A stretch of DNA of 12,695 nucleotides from Erythrobacter sp. (GTDB lineage Bacteria > Pseudomonadota > Alphaproteobacteria > Sphingomonadales > Sphingomonadaceae). A model generated the notes under the pieces. That model saw only the letters and a list, made by a program, of their open reading frames with translations. It was not told the DNA's origin and did not search any database. Each line of letters begins with the position of its first letter. Position 1 is the stretch's first letter. Below are positions 1 to 6,108 of this stretch, piece by piece. The position numbers were made by a program, and so were the translations under genes. The stretch is from NCBI GenBank assembly GCA_013214365.1, contig JABSPI010000007.1, positions 1-12,695 on the forward strand, written 5' to 3'.

Positions 1-694
1 CCAGCCCGTCAAAGAGGTCCGCCTTGTTCTGCACCAGCCCAGCGGCCAGCACAAAGCACCGACCCTCCATTGCGTAATGGCGGCTGGCGAGCGCGTATTC
101 CTCGCGCACGGTGGGCCAGGAGGCGATGTGCACCGCCTCGCCCAGATTGTGCATCGCTGCGCGCGCGAGCGGCATCCAGTGCTCCCAGCAGATGAGATTG
201 CCCGCCCGGCCCCATTCGGCCTCGTGCACGCCCAGCGTAGAGCCATCGCCGCGCATCCAGATCAGCCGCTCGCCATGGGTGGGCACCAGTTTGCGGTGGT
301 CGAGCGGGTCTTGGCCCGGGCGAAACAGCAGCTGGTTGTTGTAGAGGCTCGAACGCAGCCGCTCATGCGCCCCGATCGAGATCACCACCCCGTTTTCATC
401 GCACAATTCCTGCAAGGGCAAGAGCCGCTCATCCCCCGGCACAATCGCCTGATCGAGCATGATTGCGTGGAGCGCCTTGGTCCCGGGATGGTCCCACAGC
501 GCCGCCCTTGGCGCCTCATCCAGCCACAGCGGATAGCCGCCCAGAAATGTCTCTCCAAAAGCAACCATCTGCGCGCCCGCCTCGATGGCCTCACGCGCAA
601 GGCGGGTTGCTTTCTCCACCCCTCCGGCAAAATCGAGCGGGATCGGAGCCGCTTGGCAAATCGCGACGTTCAAAATTGTTGAAGGCGTGGTCAT
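1..694 (-). CDS. nitrilase, carbon-nitrogen hydrolase family (3' end missing)
   Basis: Probable nitrilase, hydrolysing an organic nitrile to a carboxylic acid and ammonia in the cytoplasm; the substrate cannot be read from sequence. I translated 231 codons from ATG at 694 with no stop before the left edge, so the C-terminus is missing; family members are usually about 300-350 residues. The Glu-Lys-Cys triad is visible: E48 in GETFLGGYP, K135 in HRKLVPTHGER and C169 in LICWEHWMPLARAAM, followed by HIASWP near 189-194. The CWEHWMPL context fits true (branch 1) nitrilases better than amidases or beta-ureidopropionases. It lies 74 bases after rimM on the same strand, so it may be read from the ffh-rpsP-rimM transcript. 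The ATG has no clear Shine-Dalgarno. The family is secure; the exact reaction is inferred. Confidence 0.85.
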   Translation of the reverse strand, partial: MTTPSTILNVAICQAAPIPLDFAGGVEKATRLAREAIEAGAQMVAFGETFLGGYPLWLDEAPRAALWDHPGTKALHAIMLDQAIVPGDERLLPLQELCDENGVVISIGAHERLRSSLYNNQLLFRPGQDPLDHRKLVPTHGERLIWMRGDGSTLGVHEAEWGRAGNLICWEHWMPLARAAMHNLGEAVHIASWPTVREEYALASRHYAMEGRCFVLAAGLVQNKADLFDGL

Positions 695-720
695 CGCGCA
701 AGGCTTAGGATGGAATGATG

Positions 721-744
721 GGCCCCGCAACCGCGATCGGGGCC
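721..744 (-). other. GC-rich hairpin between rimM and the nitrilase gene
   Basis: A perfect 7-bp inverted repeat, GGCCCCG (721-727) and CGGGGCC (738-744), with a 10-base loop, lies in the rimM-nitrilase spacer. On the minus transcript it is not followed by a T-run, so it is not a good intrinsic terminator. It could partly insulate the nitrilase gene or be chance in GC-rich DNA. Confidence 0.3.
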
Positions 745-768
745 AACGGCATCGACCAAGGGCCGGGA

Positions 769-1296
769 TCAATCCTCGACGAAATCGGCCGCAATCACGA
801 GCCGCTGCGCATCCCATTCGATCACGGCCTGTTTGGTCATGGGGACCATGAAGCTCTTCATGCCTTTGGCGGGCACGGGATCTTTTTCAATTTCGATAAT
901 GTCGCTCGCGCCGAAATTCTGGACCGCGATCACCCGGCCCACGGTCTCGCCGCTATCGCTCACCGCGCGCAACCCGATGAGGTCGATATGGTAATATTCC
1001 CCCTCATCCAAATCGGGCAAAGCCTCCCGGCTCACCGCCAGAACCGTGCCGCGCATACGCTCGGCCTCGCCGCGATTGCCCGCCTCGGCCAAGCGCGCCA
1101 CCGCGCCGCCTTTATTATCGGGCCGGATTTTCTTGAGAGTGACGGATCGCCGCGCCCCCTTTTTGGGGCCCAGAGCGATCAGGGTTTTGTGTTTGGAGAG
1201 GGCATCGACGCCCTCTCCAAACAATTTCAGGCGCACTTCCCCGTGAATGCCATGCGCGCCGGTAATGGCGGCCAGTTCGATCGGGGTGTCGTCCAC
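769..1296 (-). CDS. rimM: ribosome maturation factor RimM
   Basis: RimM helps the 30S subunit mature, binding S19 and the 16S rRNA head region. The 175-residue length is normal. The N-terminal RimM barrel carries the family signature AAITGAHGIHGEVRLKLF at residues 9-26. The C-terminal PRC-barrel part includes GRVIAVQNFGASDIIEIEK and ends with VIEWDAQRLVI. I chose the GTG at 1296 because it gives the full N-terminal strand with no better start nearby. There is no obvious Shine-Dalgarno, and a large hairpin sits just upstream, so translation may be weak. The gene follows rpsP by 58 bases, as in the rpsP-rimM-trmD-rplS operons of many bacteria. The coding sequence contains a perfect 14-bp inverted repeat (1190-1223). 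Confidence 0.95.
   Translation of the reverse strand: MDDTPIELAAITGAHGIHGEVRLKLFGEGVDALSKHKTLIALGPKKGARRSVTLKKIRPDNKGGAVARLAEAGNRGEAERMRGTVLAVSREALPDLDEGEYYHIDLIGLRAVSDSGETVGRVIAVQNFGASDIIEIEKDPVPAKGMKSFMVPMTKQAVIEWDAQRLVIAADFVED
1190..1223. repeat. perfect 14-bp inverted repeat inside rimM
   Basis: TGTTTGGAGAGGGC (1190-1203) and its exact reverse complement (1210-1223) flank a 6-base loop. On the minus strand it is read as codons for FGEGVDALSKH of RimM. The symmetry is seen directly; a regulatory role, such as a hairpin slowing early rimM translation, is only inferred. Confidence 0.85.
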
Positions 1297-1321
1297 GATG
1301 GGAGTGCAGCGAGAGGAATAG

Positions 1322-1356
1322 AAGCGCCTTGAGCCGATGGCTCAAGCAAGGCGCTT
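1322..1356 (-). terminator. rpsP-rimM intergenic hairpin, possible attenuator
   Basis: On the minus transcript a 14-bp stem forms from AAGCGCC + TTGAGCC pairing with GGCTCAA + GGCGCTT. It has a 3-base loop (ATC) and a 4-base bulge (TTGC) on the 5' side. The stem includes two bases of the rpsP TAA stop and is followed by CTATTCCTC rather than a clean U-run. It is therefore more likely a partial terminator, an RNA-processing site or a 3'-end stabiliser than a full stop. It would lower rimM output relative to rpsP. Confidence 0.5.
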
Positions 1357-1786
1357 AGCCCTCTGCCTTATCTTCAGCAGCCTCTTCAGCCGGAGCTTCG
1401 GCAGCAGCCTTGGCTTCTTCTTCAGCGGCCTTGGCGGCTTCTTCGGCTTCTTTCAGCTTCTCGGCCTTTTCCTCGGCGCGCTCAACAGCCTTCTCACCCG
1501 GCTTACCCTTGTTCGGGTTGTTGCGTGCGGCACGCTCTTTGATGCCGGCGGCATCGAGGAAACGTGCAACCCGGTCAGACGGGGTCGCACCCACGCTCAA
1601 CCAGTGGCGCACGCGGTCTTCGTTGAGCTTGACGCGCTCGGGCGAATCCTTGGCGAGCAGCGGGTTGTAAACGCCGATCTGCTCGAGATAGCGGCCATCA
1701 CGCGGCGCGCGCGAATCGGCCACAACAATGCGATAGTAAGGACGCTTTTTTGCACCACCGCGCGAAAGTCGGATTGCAACTGCCAT
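1355..1786 (-). CDS. rpsP: 30S ribosomal protein S16 with acidic/basic C-terminal extension
   Basis: Ribosomal protein S16, needed for 30S assembly, where it binds the 16S rRNA 5' domain. The start [20 protein letters not shown] and the stretch [10 protein letters not shown] (33-42) are diagnostic. The conserved core runs to about residue 83. After [11 protein letters not shown] the protein continues to 143 residues with an Ala/Glu/Lys-rich tail that should form one charged helix. E. coli S16 is about 82 residues, and long tails of this kind are common in alphaproteobacteria. The start is ATG at 1786 with AAAGG about nine bases upstream in an AT-rich spacer. The gene lies between ffh and rimM, and all three point the same way. 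Confidence 0.97.
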   Translation of the reverse strand: MAVAIRLSRGGAKKRPYYRIVVADSRAPRDGRYLEQIGVYNPLLAKDSPERVKLNEDRVRHWLSVGATPSDRVARFLDAAGIKERAARNNPNKGKPGEKAVERAEEKAEKLKEAEEAAKAAEEEAKAAAEAPAEEAAEDKAEG

Positions 1787-1836
1787 AATGAATTACCTTT
1801 CGAGTTTAACTGTATGAATTCGTGTAAATTTTAAAA
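1787..1836 (-). promoter_or_regulatory. AT-rich ffh-rpsP spacer with rpsP ribosome binding site
   Basis: By hand count this 50-base spacer has 12 G/C bases (24%), against GC-rich flanks. It holds the rpsP Shine-Dalgarno (AAAGG on the minus strand). Its low structure should give an open translation start for an abundant protein. Loose -35/-10-like words occur (TTTACA, TAAACT) but their spacing is too short, so I do not call a promoter. Confidence 0.45.
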
Positions 1837-3354
1837 CTATTTCTTCTTGGGTCGGCCCAGCCCCGGAAGCCCCGGAGGAAGCCCGCCCGGCGCGCCCGGT
1901 CCACCCAGGCCCGGCAAGCCGCCCATCGGGCCACCTGGACCGCCCAAACCACCGGCGCCGCCCATGCCCGGCGGCATGCCGCCGCCACCGCCCGCGCCGA
2001 ACATCGCCGCGAGGCTTTTGAGCCCGCCCATTTTCCTGAGCTGCTTCATCGCGCGGCTCATTTCCTTGTGCATTTTGAGCAATTTGTTGACCGCTTGCAC
2101 ATCGGTCCCGCTGCCCGCGGCCACGCGTTTCTTGCGCTTGGCGTTCATCAGCGCGGGATTGGCGCGTTCCTTGGCCGTCATCGAACCAATGATCGCGTCC
2201 ATATGGACCAGAACCTTGTCGTCCATATCGGCGGCGGCCATGGCCTGCTTGGCCTTTTTCATGCCCGGCATCATCCCGGCCAGCATGCCCAGACCGCCCA
2301 TATTCTGCATCTGTTGCAATTGCATGCGCAGGTCGTTGAGGTCGAATTTGCCCTTCTCGAAATTCTCGGCGAGCTTGGCGGCCTCTTCTTCCTTGATCGT
2401 TGCCGCGGCCTTTTCGACCAGGCTGACGACATCGCCCATGCCCAAAATACGGTCGGCGACGCTGGAGGGGCGGAAGGTTTCGATCGCGTCGAGCTTTTCA
2501 CCGGTACCGGCAAATTTGATCGGCTTGCCGGTGACCGCGCGCATCGACAAGGCCGCACCGCCGCGCGCATCGCCATCCATCCGGGTCAATACGACACCGG
2601 TCAGAGGGACTTCGCCGCTAAAGCTTTGCGCGACATTGACCGCGTCTTGGCCGGTGAGCGAATCGACCACCAACAAAACCTCGGTCGGGGCCGAAACCTG
2701 GCTCACCGCCTTCATTTCGGCCATCAAGGCCTCATCCACGTGCAACCGGCCCGCAGTGTCGAGCAGCAGCACGTCGAAATTCTGCAAGCGCGCCGATTCC
2801 ATCGCCCGCCGGGCAATATCGACCGGCTGTTGGCCCGCGACAATCGGCAAGGTCGCCACATCGACCTGTTCGCCCAGCACGGCGAGCTGTTCCTGCGCCG
2901 CGGGACGGTTCACGTCGAGCGAGGCCATCATCGCCTTCTTGCCGTGACGCTCGCGGATCAATTTGCCCAGCTTGGCGGTCGTGGTCGTCTTACCCGACCC
3001 TTGCAGGCCGACCATCATGATCACAACCGGGGGTTTGGCCTCGAAATTGAGCCCCTCGCCCATCGCGTCTGCGGCGCCGTCTTCGCCGTCACCCGACAGC
3101 ATCGCGACCAATTCGTCATGGACGATCTTGACCACTTGCTGACCCGGCGTGACCGAACGCAGGACATCTTGCCCCACCGCCTTTTCGGTGACCGCATCGA
3201 TGAACCGGCGCGCCACCGGCAGAGCGACATCCGCCTCGAGCAGCGCCACACGCACTTCGCGCATGGCATCGCGCACATCCTGCTCTTTAAGCGCGCCGCG
3301 CCCTTTGAGCCGGTCGAACACCCCGCCAAGGCGATCGGACAGATTGTCGAACAT
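1837..3354 (-). CDS. ffh: signal recognition particle GTPase Ffh (SRP54)
   Basis: Ffh binds signal sequences on ribosome-bound nascent chains and, with SRP RNA, delivers them to FtsY at the inner membrane. The 505 residues show the N domain (1-85), the G domain and the methionine-rich M domain. G-domain motifs are GLQGSGKT (116-123), DTAGR (199-203) and TRMDGDARGG (257-266). The M domain starts near 325 and holds the RNA-binding segment SGTDVQAVNKLLKMHKEM (415-432). The linker between N and G (88-107) is Gly/Asp-rich and seems longer than in E. coli. After about residue 454 comes a 50-residue Gly/Pro/Met-rich tail ending RPKKK. The start is ATG at 3354, with GAGGAG nine bases upstream (3364-3369). 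It heads the ffh-rpsP-rimM run, downstream of tRNA-Ala on the same strand. Confidence 0.98.
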   Translation of the reverse strand: MFDNLSDRLGGVFDRLKGRGALKEQDVRDAMREVRVALLEADVALPVARRFIDAVTEKAVGQDVLRSVTPGQQVVKIVHDELVAMLSGDGEDGAADAMGEGLNFEAKPPVVIMMVGLQGSGKTTTTAKLGKLIRERHGKKAMMASLDVNRPAAQEQLAVLGEQVDVATLPIVAGQQPVDIARRAMESARLQNFDVLLLDTAGRLHVDEALMAEMKAVSQVSAPTEVLLVVDSLTGQDAVNVAQSFSGEVPLTGVVLTRMDGDARGGAALSMRAVTGKPIKFAGTGEKLDAIETFRPSSVADRILGMGDVVSLVEKAAATIKEEEAAKLAENFEKGKFDLNDLRMQLQQMQNMGGLGMLAGMMPGMKKAKQAMAAADMDDKVLVHMDAIIGSMTAKERANPALMNAKRKKRVAAGSGTDVQAVNKLLKMHKEMSRAMKQLRKMGGLKSLAAMFGAGGGGGMPPGMGGAGGLGGPGGPMGGLPGLGGPGAPGGLPPGLPGLGRPKKK

Positions 3355-3470
3355 AGACTTCCACTCCTCGCCCGGGCGGTCAGCCCGAGTTGCAAAATGC
3401 CGGGAACATCCCGAACGCGAAAAACGCCGGCGGACGAAACCTCGTCAGCCAGCGTGCGGTGTTTACCAAA

Positions 3471-3492
3471 CGGGATTTTGGATCAAATCCCG
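3471..3492 (-). other. hairpin after tRNA-Ala, possible weak terminator
   Basis: CGGGATTT (3471-3478) and AAATCCCG (3485-3492) form a perfect 8-bp stem with a 6-base loop, 25 bases past the tRNA 3' end on the minus strand. Only TTT follows the stem in that direction, so termination would be weak. It may instead mark where the tRNA is separated from the ffh message. Confidence 0.35.
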
Positions 3493-3516
3493 GCGCAAAC
3501 GCCTGATATGTTTCGA

Positions 3517-3592
3517 TGGTGGAGCCTAGCGGGATCGAACCGCTGACCTCAACACTGCCAGTGTTGCGCTCTCCCAGCTGAGCTAAGGCCCC
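3517..3592 (-). tRNA. tRNA-Ala (anticodon GGC)
   Basis: A complete 76-base cloverleaf on the minus strand. The acceptor arm GGGGCCT pairs with AGGCTCC with one G-U. The D stem is GCTC/GAGC. The anticodon stem CAACA/TGTTG encloses the loop CTGGCAG, giving anticodon GGC, which reads GCC and GCU alanine codons. The T arm is AGCGG-TTCGATC-CCGCT. The 3' CCA (3517-3519) is encoded after discriminator A. GCC is frequent in the neighbouring genes, so this tRNA should be in demand. Confidence 0.97.
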
Positions 3593-3608
3593 ATCTCATC
3601 GTTTGTGA

Positions 3609-3635
3609 CTCTATCACAGATAGAGCCGTTTTTTT
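3609..3635 (+). terminator. intrinsic-terminator-like element with no upstream plus-strand gene
   Basis: On the plus strand CTCTATC-ACA-GATAGAG (3609-3625) is a perfect 7-bp stem with a 3-base loop, followed by CCG and seven T (3629-3635). That is the layout of a rho-independent terminator, though the stem is AT-rich. A second small hairpin, CGAGT-TTTC-ACTCG (3636-3649), follows. No plus-strand gene lies to its left in the window; the nearest genes, ffh and tRNA-Ala, are on the minus strand. Confidence 0.4.
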
Positions 3636-3689
3636 CGAGTTTTCACTCGGAGGCGGTCCATTAAGTCCGCCCCTTCAGAAACGCAAGAC

Positions 3690-4028
3690 TTAATTCTCGT
3701 GATCTTCTTCGTCGCCTTTGCCCTTGGATACACCAAGGTCATCATCGCCGCCAAGATCGACGTCATTATCAGGCGAATCTTCTTCGTCATCGATGTTCTC
3801 GATGTCTTTGAGTTCATCATCCTGATCCCCACCCAGATCGGCATCGGCTTCGCCATTGGGTTTCTTGTCGGCTTCCTCGAACGGAATCGGCTGCTTCGAC
3901 TTGAGCACCGGCTCGGGATACCATTGGTGGCCATTGGGGCTGGTCACCGGATTGTCTTTGCCGAGGTCGTAAAAACGCTCACCCGTTTGCGGGCATGTGC
4001 GCTTGGTTCCCCATTCTGGTTTGGGCAT
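3690..4028 (-). CDS. FYDLN-type acidic protein (TIGR02300-like)
   Basis: A 112-residue protein of unknown function that I assign to the TIGR02300/FYDLN_acid family, which is common in alphaproteobacteria and often lies beside aroA. The N-terminal part reads KPEWGTKRTCPQTGERFYDL (3-22), with the hallmark FYDL at 19-22, then SPNGHQWYPEP (30-40). The second half (about 51-112) is very rich in Asp and Glu, so it is probably disordered and highly acidic. No signal peptide or membrane segment is seen. Only one Cys (C12) remains where zinc-ribbon-like relatives would have pairs, so zinc binding is unlikely. The frame is open far upstream into antisense aroA, but the ATG at 4028, preceded by AAGGAT, gives the family N-terminus. 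It is transcribed divergently from aroA. The role is unknown. Confidence 0.88.
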   Translation of the reverse strand: MPKPEWGTKRTCPQTGERFYDLGKDNPVTSPNGHQWYPEPVLKSKQPIPFEEADKKPNGEADADLGGDQDDELKDIENIDDEEDSPDNDVDLGGDDDLGVSKGKGDEEDHEN

Positions 4029-4082
4029 TGCGTGAAATCCTTGGGTCTGGCCCGCAATCAAGCGAGCATGTGTCAGCGTGGT

Positions 4083-4111
4083 TTTATGGTGCCCGGCCCG
4101 GCCACATGCAA
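4083..4111 (-). promoter_or_regulatory. candidate sigma70-type promoter for the FYDLN-type gene
   Basis: On the minus strand TTGCAT (4106-4111) and CATAAA (4083-4088) are 17 bases apart, a fair match to -35 and -10 boxes. The predicted transcript would have a leader of roughly 50 bases before the ATG at 4028. Nothing else in the divergent spacer scores better by eye in this direction. Confidence 0.4.
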
Positions 4112-4157
4112 GAGGGACCCTCACGCACGGGTTTTTCGGGCTTTGAGCTAAATCGCG

Positions 4158-4184
4158 GCGCGCCTTGCCAGAAGGGAGGCGCGC
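4158..4184 (+). other. GC hairpin in the aroA leader
   Basis: GCGCGCCT (4158-4165) and AGGCGCGC (4177-4184) form a perfect 8-bp stem with an 11-base loop that contains most of an AGGGAGG purine run (4173-4179). The stem ends 19 bases before the aroA ATG. It may shape access to the aroA start, which has no well-placed Shine-Dalgarno. Confidence 0.4.
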
Positions 4185-4203
4185 TGTCAAAGACCGCCGC
4201 ATT

Positions 4204-5544
4204 ATGGAACCGGTTTTTTCTCCCCATCGCTTCATTGCCAGCGCCCCGCTCACCGGGTCTTTGCGCGTGCCCGGCGACAAATCAATCAGCCACCGCGCTT
4301 TGATGTTTGCCGGCCTTGCCGTGGGCGAGAGCTGCATCACCGGCCTGCTCGAAGGCGAGGATGTCTTGGCCACCGCCGGGGCGATGCGGCAATTGGGCGC
4401 ACAAATTGAACGCTCGGATGATGGCATTTGGCGCGTCCATGGCGCGGGGCTCGGCAGCTTGCTCGAGCCCGAGCGCGCGCTCGACATGGGCAATTCGGGC
4501 ACCTCGACGCGGCTGATGATGGGCCTGCTCGCCAGCCATGCGATCACCGCGACATTTGTCGGCGATGCCAGCCTGTCGGGCCGGCCGATGAACCGGGTGA
4601 TCACCCCGCTGTCGCAGATGGGGGCAAGCTTTGAGGCATCGCGCGGGGGCACTTTGCCTTTGATGGTGCGCGGGATTAATCCGGCCATTCCGATCACCTA
4701 TCGCCTGCCCATCGCCAGCGCGCAGGTCAAAAGCGCGGTTTTGCTCGCCGGGCTCAACACGCCGGGGATCACCCGCGTGATCGAACCGGTGGCAACGCGC
4801 GATCACACCGAACGCATGCTGCGCGGGTTCGGGGCCACACTCGAAATCGGCGAAGAAAATGGCGAACGCGTCATCGGTGTGCATGGCGAGGCCGATTTGC
4901 AGCCCATGGATGTGGTGGTTCCGGGCGATCCGTCCTCTGCTGCGTTCTTTATGGTCGCCGCGGCAATCATCCCGGGCAGCGATCTGGTGATCGAAAATGT
5001 CGGCTTGAACCCGACCCGCGCCGGGATTGTCACCGTGCTCAAACAGATGGGCGCGCGGATCGAGGAATTGAACCTGCGCGAAGTGGGCGGCGAACCGGTC
5101 GCGGACCTGCGCGTGCGCCACAGCGTTTTGACAGGGGTCGATGTTGATCCCGATATCGTGCCCAGCATGGTGGATGAGTTTCCCGTCCTGTTTGTGGCCG
5201 CTGCGCTCGCCCAGGGGACCACGCGCACCACCGGGCTCGAAGAATTGCGGGTCAAGGAAAGCGATCGCATCGCGGTCATGGCCGCCGCCTTAGAGGCCGC
5301 TGGCGCTATGGTGGAGGAACGCGAAGACGGCCTCACCATTCACGGCACCGGGGGCACGCCGCTGCGCGGGACGGCCAATGCCCCTGTTGCAACCCATCTC
5401 GACCACCGCATCGCGATGAGCATGGCGATTGCCGGCCTTGTGAGCCGCGACGGGGTCGAAATCGACGACATTGCCCCGATCGCAACAAGCTTTCCCAACT
5501 TCATGGAATTGCTCGCAAAGGCGGGGAATGAGGGCGACAGATAA
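4204..5544 (+). CDS. aroA: 3-phosphoshikimate 1-carboxyvinyltransferase (EPSP synthase), class II type
   Basis: Transfers the enolpyruvyl group of PEP to shikimate-3-phosphate, the sixth step of the shikimate pathway, in the cytoplasm. The 446 residues carry PGDKSISHR (23-31, Lys26), GNSGTSTR (96-103), GDASLSGRPMNR (120-131), SAQVKSAVLLAGLNTPGIT (172-190), catalytic Asp324 in PSMVDEFP, RVKESDR (349-355) and HLDHRIAMS (398-406). From memory it aligns along its length with the class II Agrobacterium CP4 enzyme rather than with E. coli AroA. At the place of CP4 Ala100 it has Gly99. The ATG at 4204 fits the family N-terminus; a TTG at 4165 in frame would add 13 untypical residues. The Shine-Dalgarno is poor. 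It is the first gene of an operon reaching at least to cmk. Confidence 0.97.
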   Translation: MEPVFSPHRFIASAPLTGSLRVPGDKSISHRALMFAGLAVGESCITGLLEGEDVLATAGAMRQLGAQIERSDDGIWRVHGAGLGSLLEPERALDMGNSGTSTRLMMGLLASHAITATFVGDASLSGRPMNRVITPLSQMGASFEASRGGTLPLMVRGINPAIPITYRLPIASAQVKSAVLLAGLNTPGITRVIEPVATRDHTERMLRGFGATLEIGEENGERVIGVHGEADLQPMDVVVPGDPSSAAFFMVAAAIIPGSDLVIENVGLNPTRAGIVTVLKQMGARIEELNLREVGGEPVADLRVRHSVLTGVDVDPDIVPSMVDEFPVLFVAAALAQGTTRTTGLEELRVKESDRIAVMAAALEAAGAMVEEREDGLTIHGTGGTPLRGTANAPVATHLDHRIAMSMAIAGLVSRDGVEIDDIAPIATSFPNFMELLAKAGNEGDR

Positions 5545-5554
5545 GGCCGGCGCA

Positions 5555-5788
5555 ATGAAGCAGAAAATTATCTGGAACTCCATTTTAGCCGGTATAATCC
5601 TACTTGGCATCGTGCTTTGGAACTATGTTGTTCATGGCGAGCCAATCAATCTGAAGATTTTTCTCGTGCTGCCGATCTACATGCCGGTTGCGGGTTTTTT
5701 GATCTGGGTGCGGCAAGAAGCGCGCGAAAAAGGGCGCAAAAAACGCGCTGAACGCCAGCGGGAGAAGGATGTGGAGACGTTCAAATGA
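5555..5788 (+). CDS. small two-helix membrane protein of unknown function
   Basis: I do not recognise this 77-residue protein. It has two hydrophobic segments, about 6-23 (IWNSILAGIILLGIVLWN) and about 33-52 (LKIFLVLPIYMPVAGFLIWV), joined by a short loop with HGEP. The cytoplasmic-type tail (53-77) is full of Arg, Lys and Glu and probably helical. By the positive-inside rule the C-terminus should face the cytoplasm. The start ATG is 10 bases after the aroA stop, with AAGG a few bases upstream. Its TGA overlaps the ATG of the next gene in ATGA, which argues for a real, translationally coupled gene. No catalytic motif is visible. Confidence 0.8.
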   Translation: MKQKIIWNSILAGIILLGIVLWNYVVHGEPINLKIFLVLPIYMPVAGFLIWVRQEAREKGRKKRAERQREKDVETFK

Positions 5789-6108
5789 CACAGGCGCTCG
5801 ATATCTACGCGGCAATAGGTTTTGTCGGCACCGCCTGCATCATCGGCGCCTATGCCTATTTGACCTATGTCGATGCGCCCAATCCGTTTATCCTGCACGG
5901 CACCAATCTGGCCGGGGCCGCGCTGCTCACGGTTAGCCTGCTGGTCCACACCAATTGGCCAAGCCTGGTGCTGGAGGGGTTTTGGGCCGCGATTGCAGTG
6001 TTTGGAATTGCCAAAGCGGTGCGCAGCAAAGCCGCAACCAGCCCCACATCCAGCCCACAAACAAATCCTGCAAGCACCGCCCAATCAGGCGCCCAATCAG
6101 ACAAATGA
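5785..6108 (+). CDS. small three-helix membrane protein, resembling CBU_0592-type proteins
   Basis: A 107-residue integral membrane protein of unknown function. Three hydrophobic stretches are visible: about 7-27 (IYAAIGFVGTACIIGAYAYL), 38-54 and 59-78. The helix order, the GAYAYLT segment and the WPS before the last helix recall the CBU_0592-type small membrane domain; this is recognition from memory and needs a profile search. Residues 81-107 form a Ser/Thr/Pro/Gln/Ala-rich, probably disordered tail. The gene overlaps its upstream and downstream neighbours by ATGA at both ends, so it is embedded in the aroA-cmk operon. No enzyme or transport motif is seen. Confidence 0.82.
   Translation: MTQALDIYAAIGFVGTACIIGAYAYLTYVDAPNPFILHGTNLAGAALLTVSLLVHTNWPSLVLEGFWAAIAVFGIAKAVRSKAATSPTSSPQTNPASTAQSGAQSDK

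Noticed and set aside
77..682. A 201-codon plus-strand open frame over the nitrilase gene
   Set aside because: The minus frame gives a continuous nitrilase with all three catalytic residues; the plus frame shows no family features.
2068..3546. A 492-codon plus-strand open frame across ffh
   Set aside because: It is antisense to a complete Ffh and runs into the tRNA gene. Its His/Arg-rich composition is typical of a GC-rich shadow frame.
4029..4697. N-terminal extension of the FYDLN-type frame back into aroA
   Set aside because: The extra 223 codons are antisense to aroA and unlike any family member; the ATG at 4028 gives the conserved start.
4282..5121. A 279-codon minus-strand open frame inside aroA
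   Set aside because: It is a shadow of the well-conserved EPSP synthase frame, with no start context or recognisable domain.
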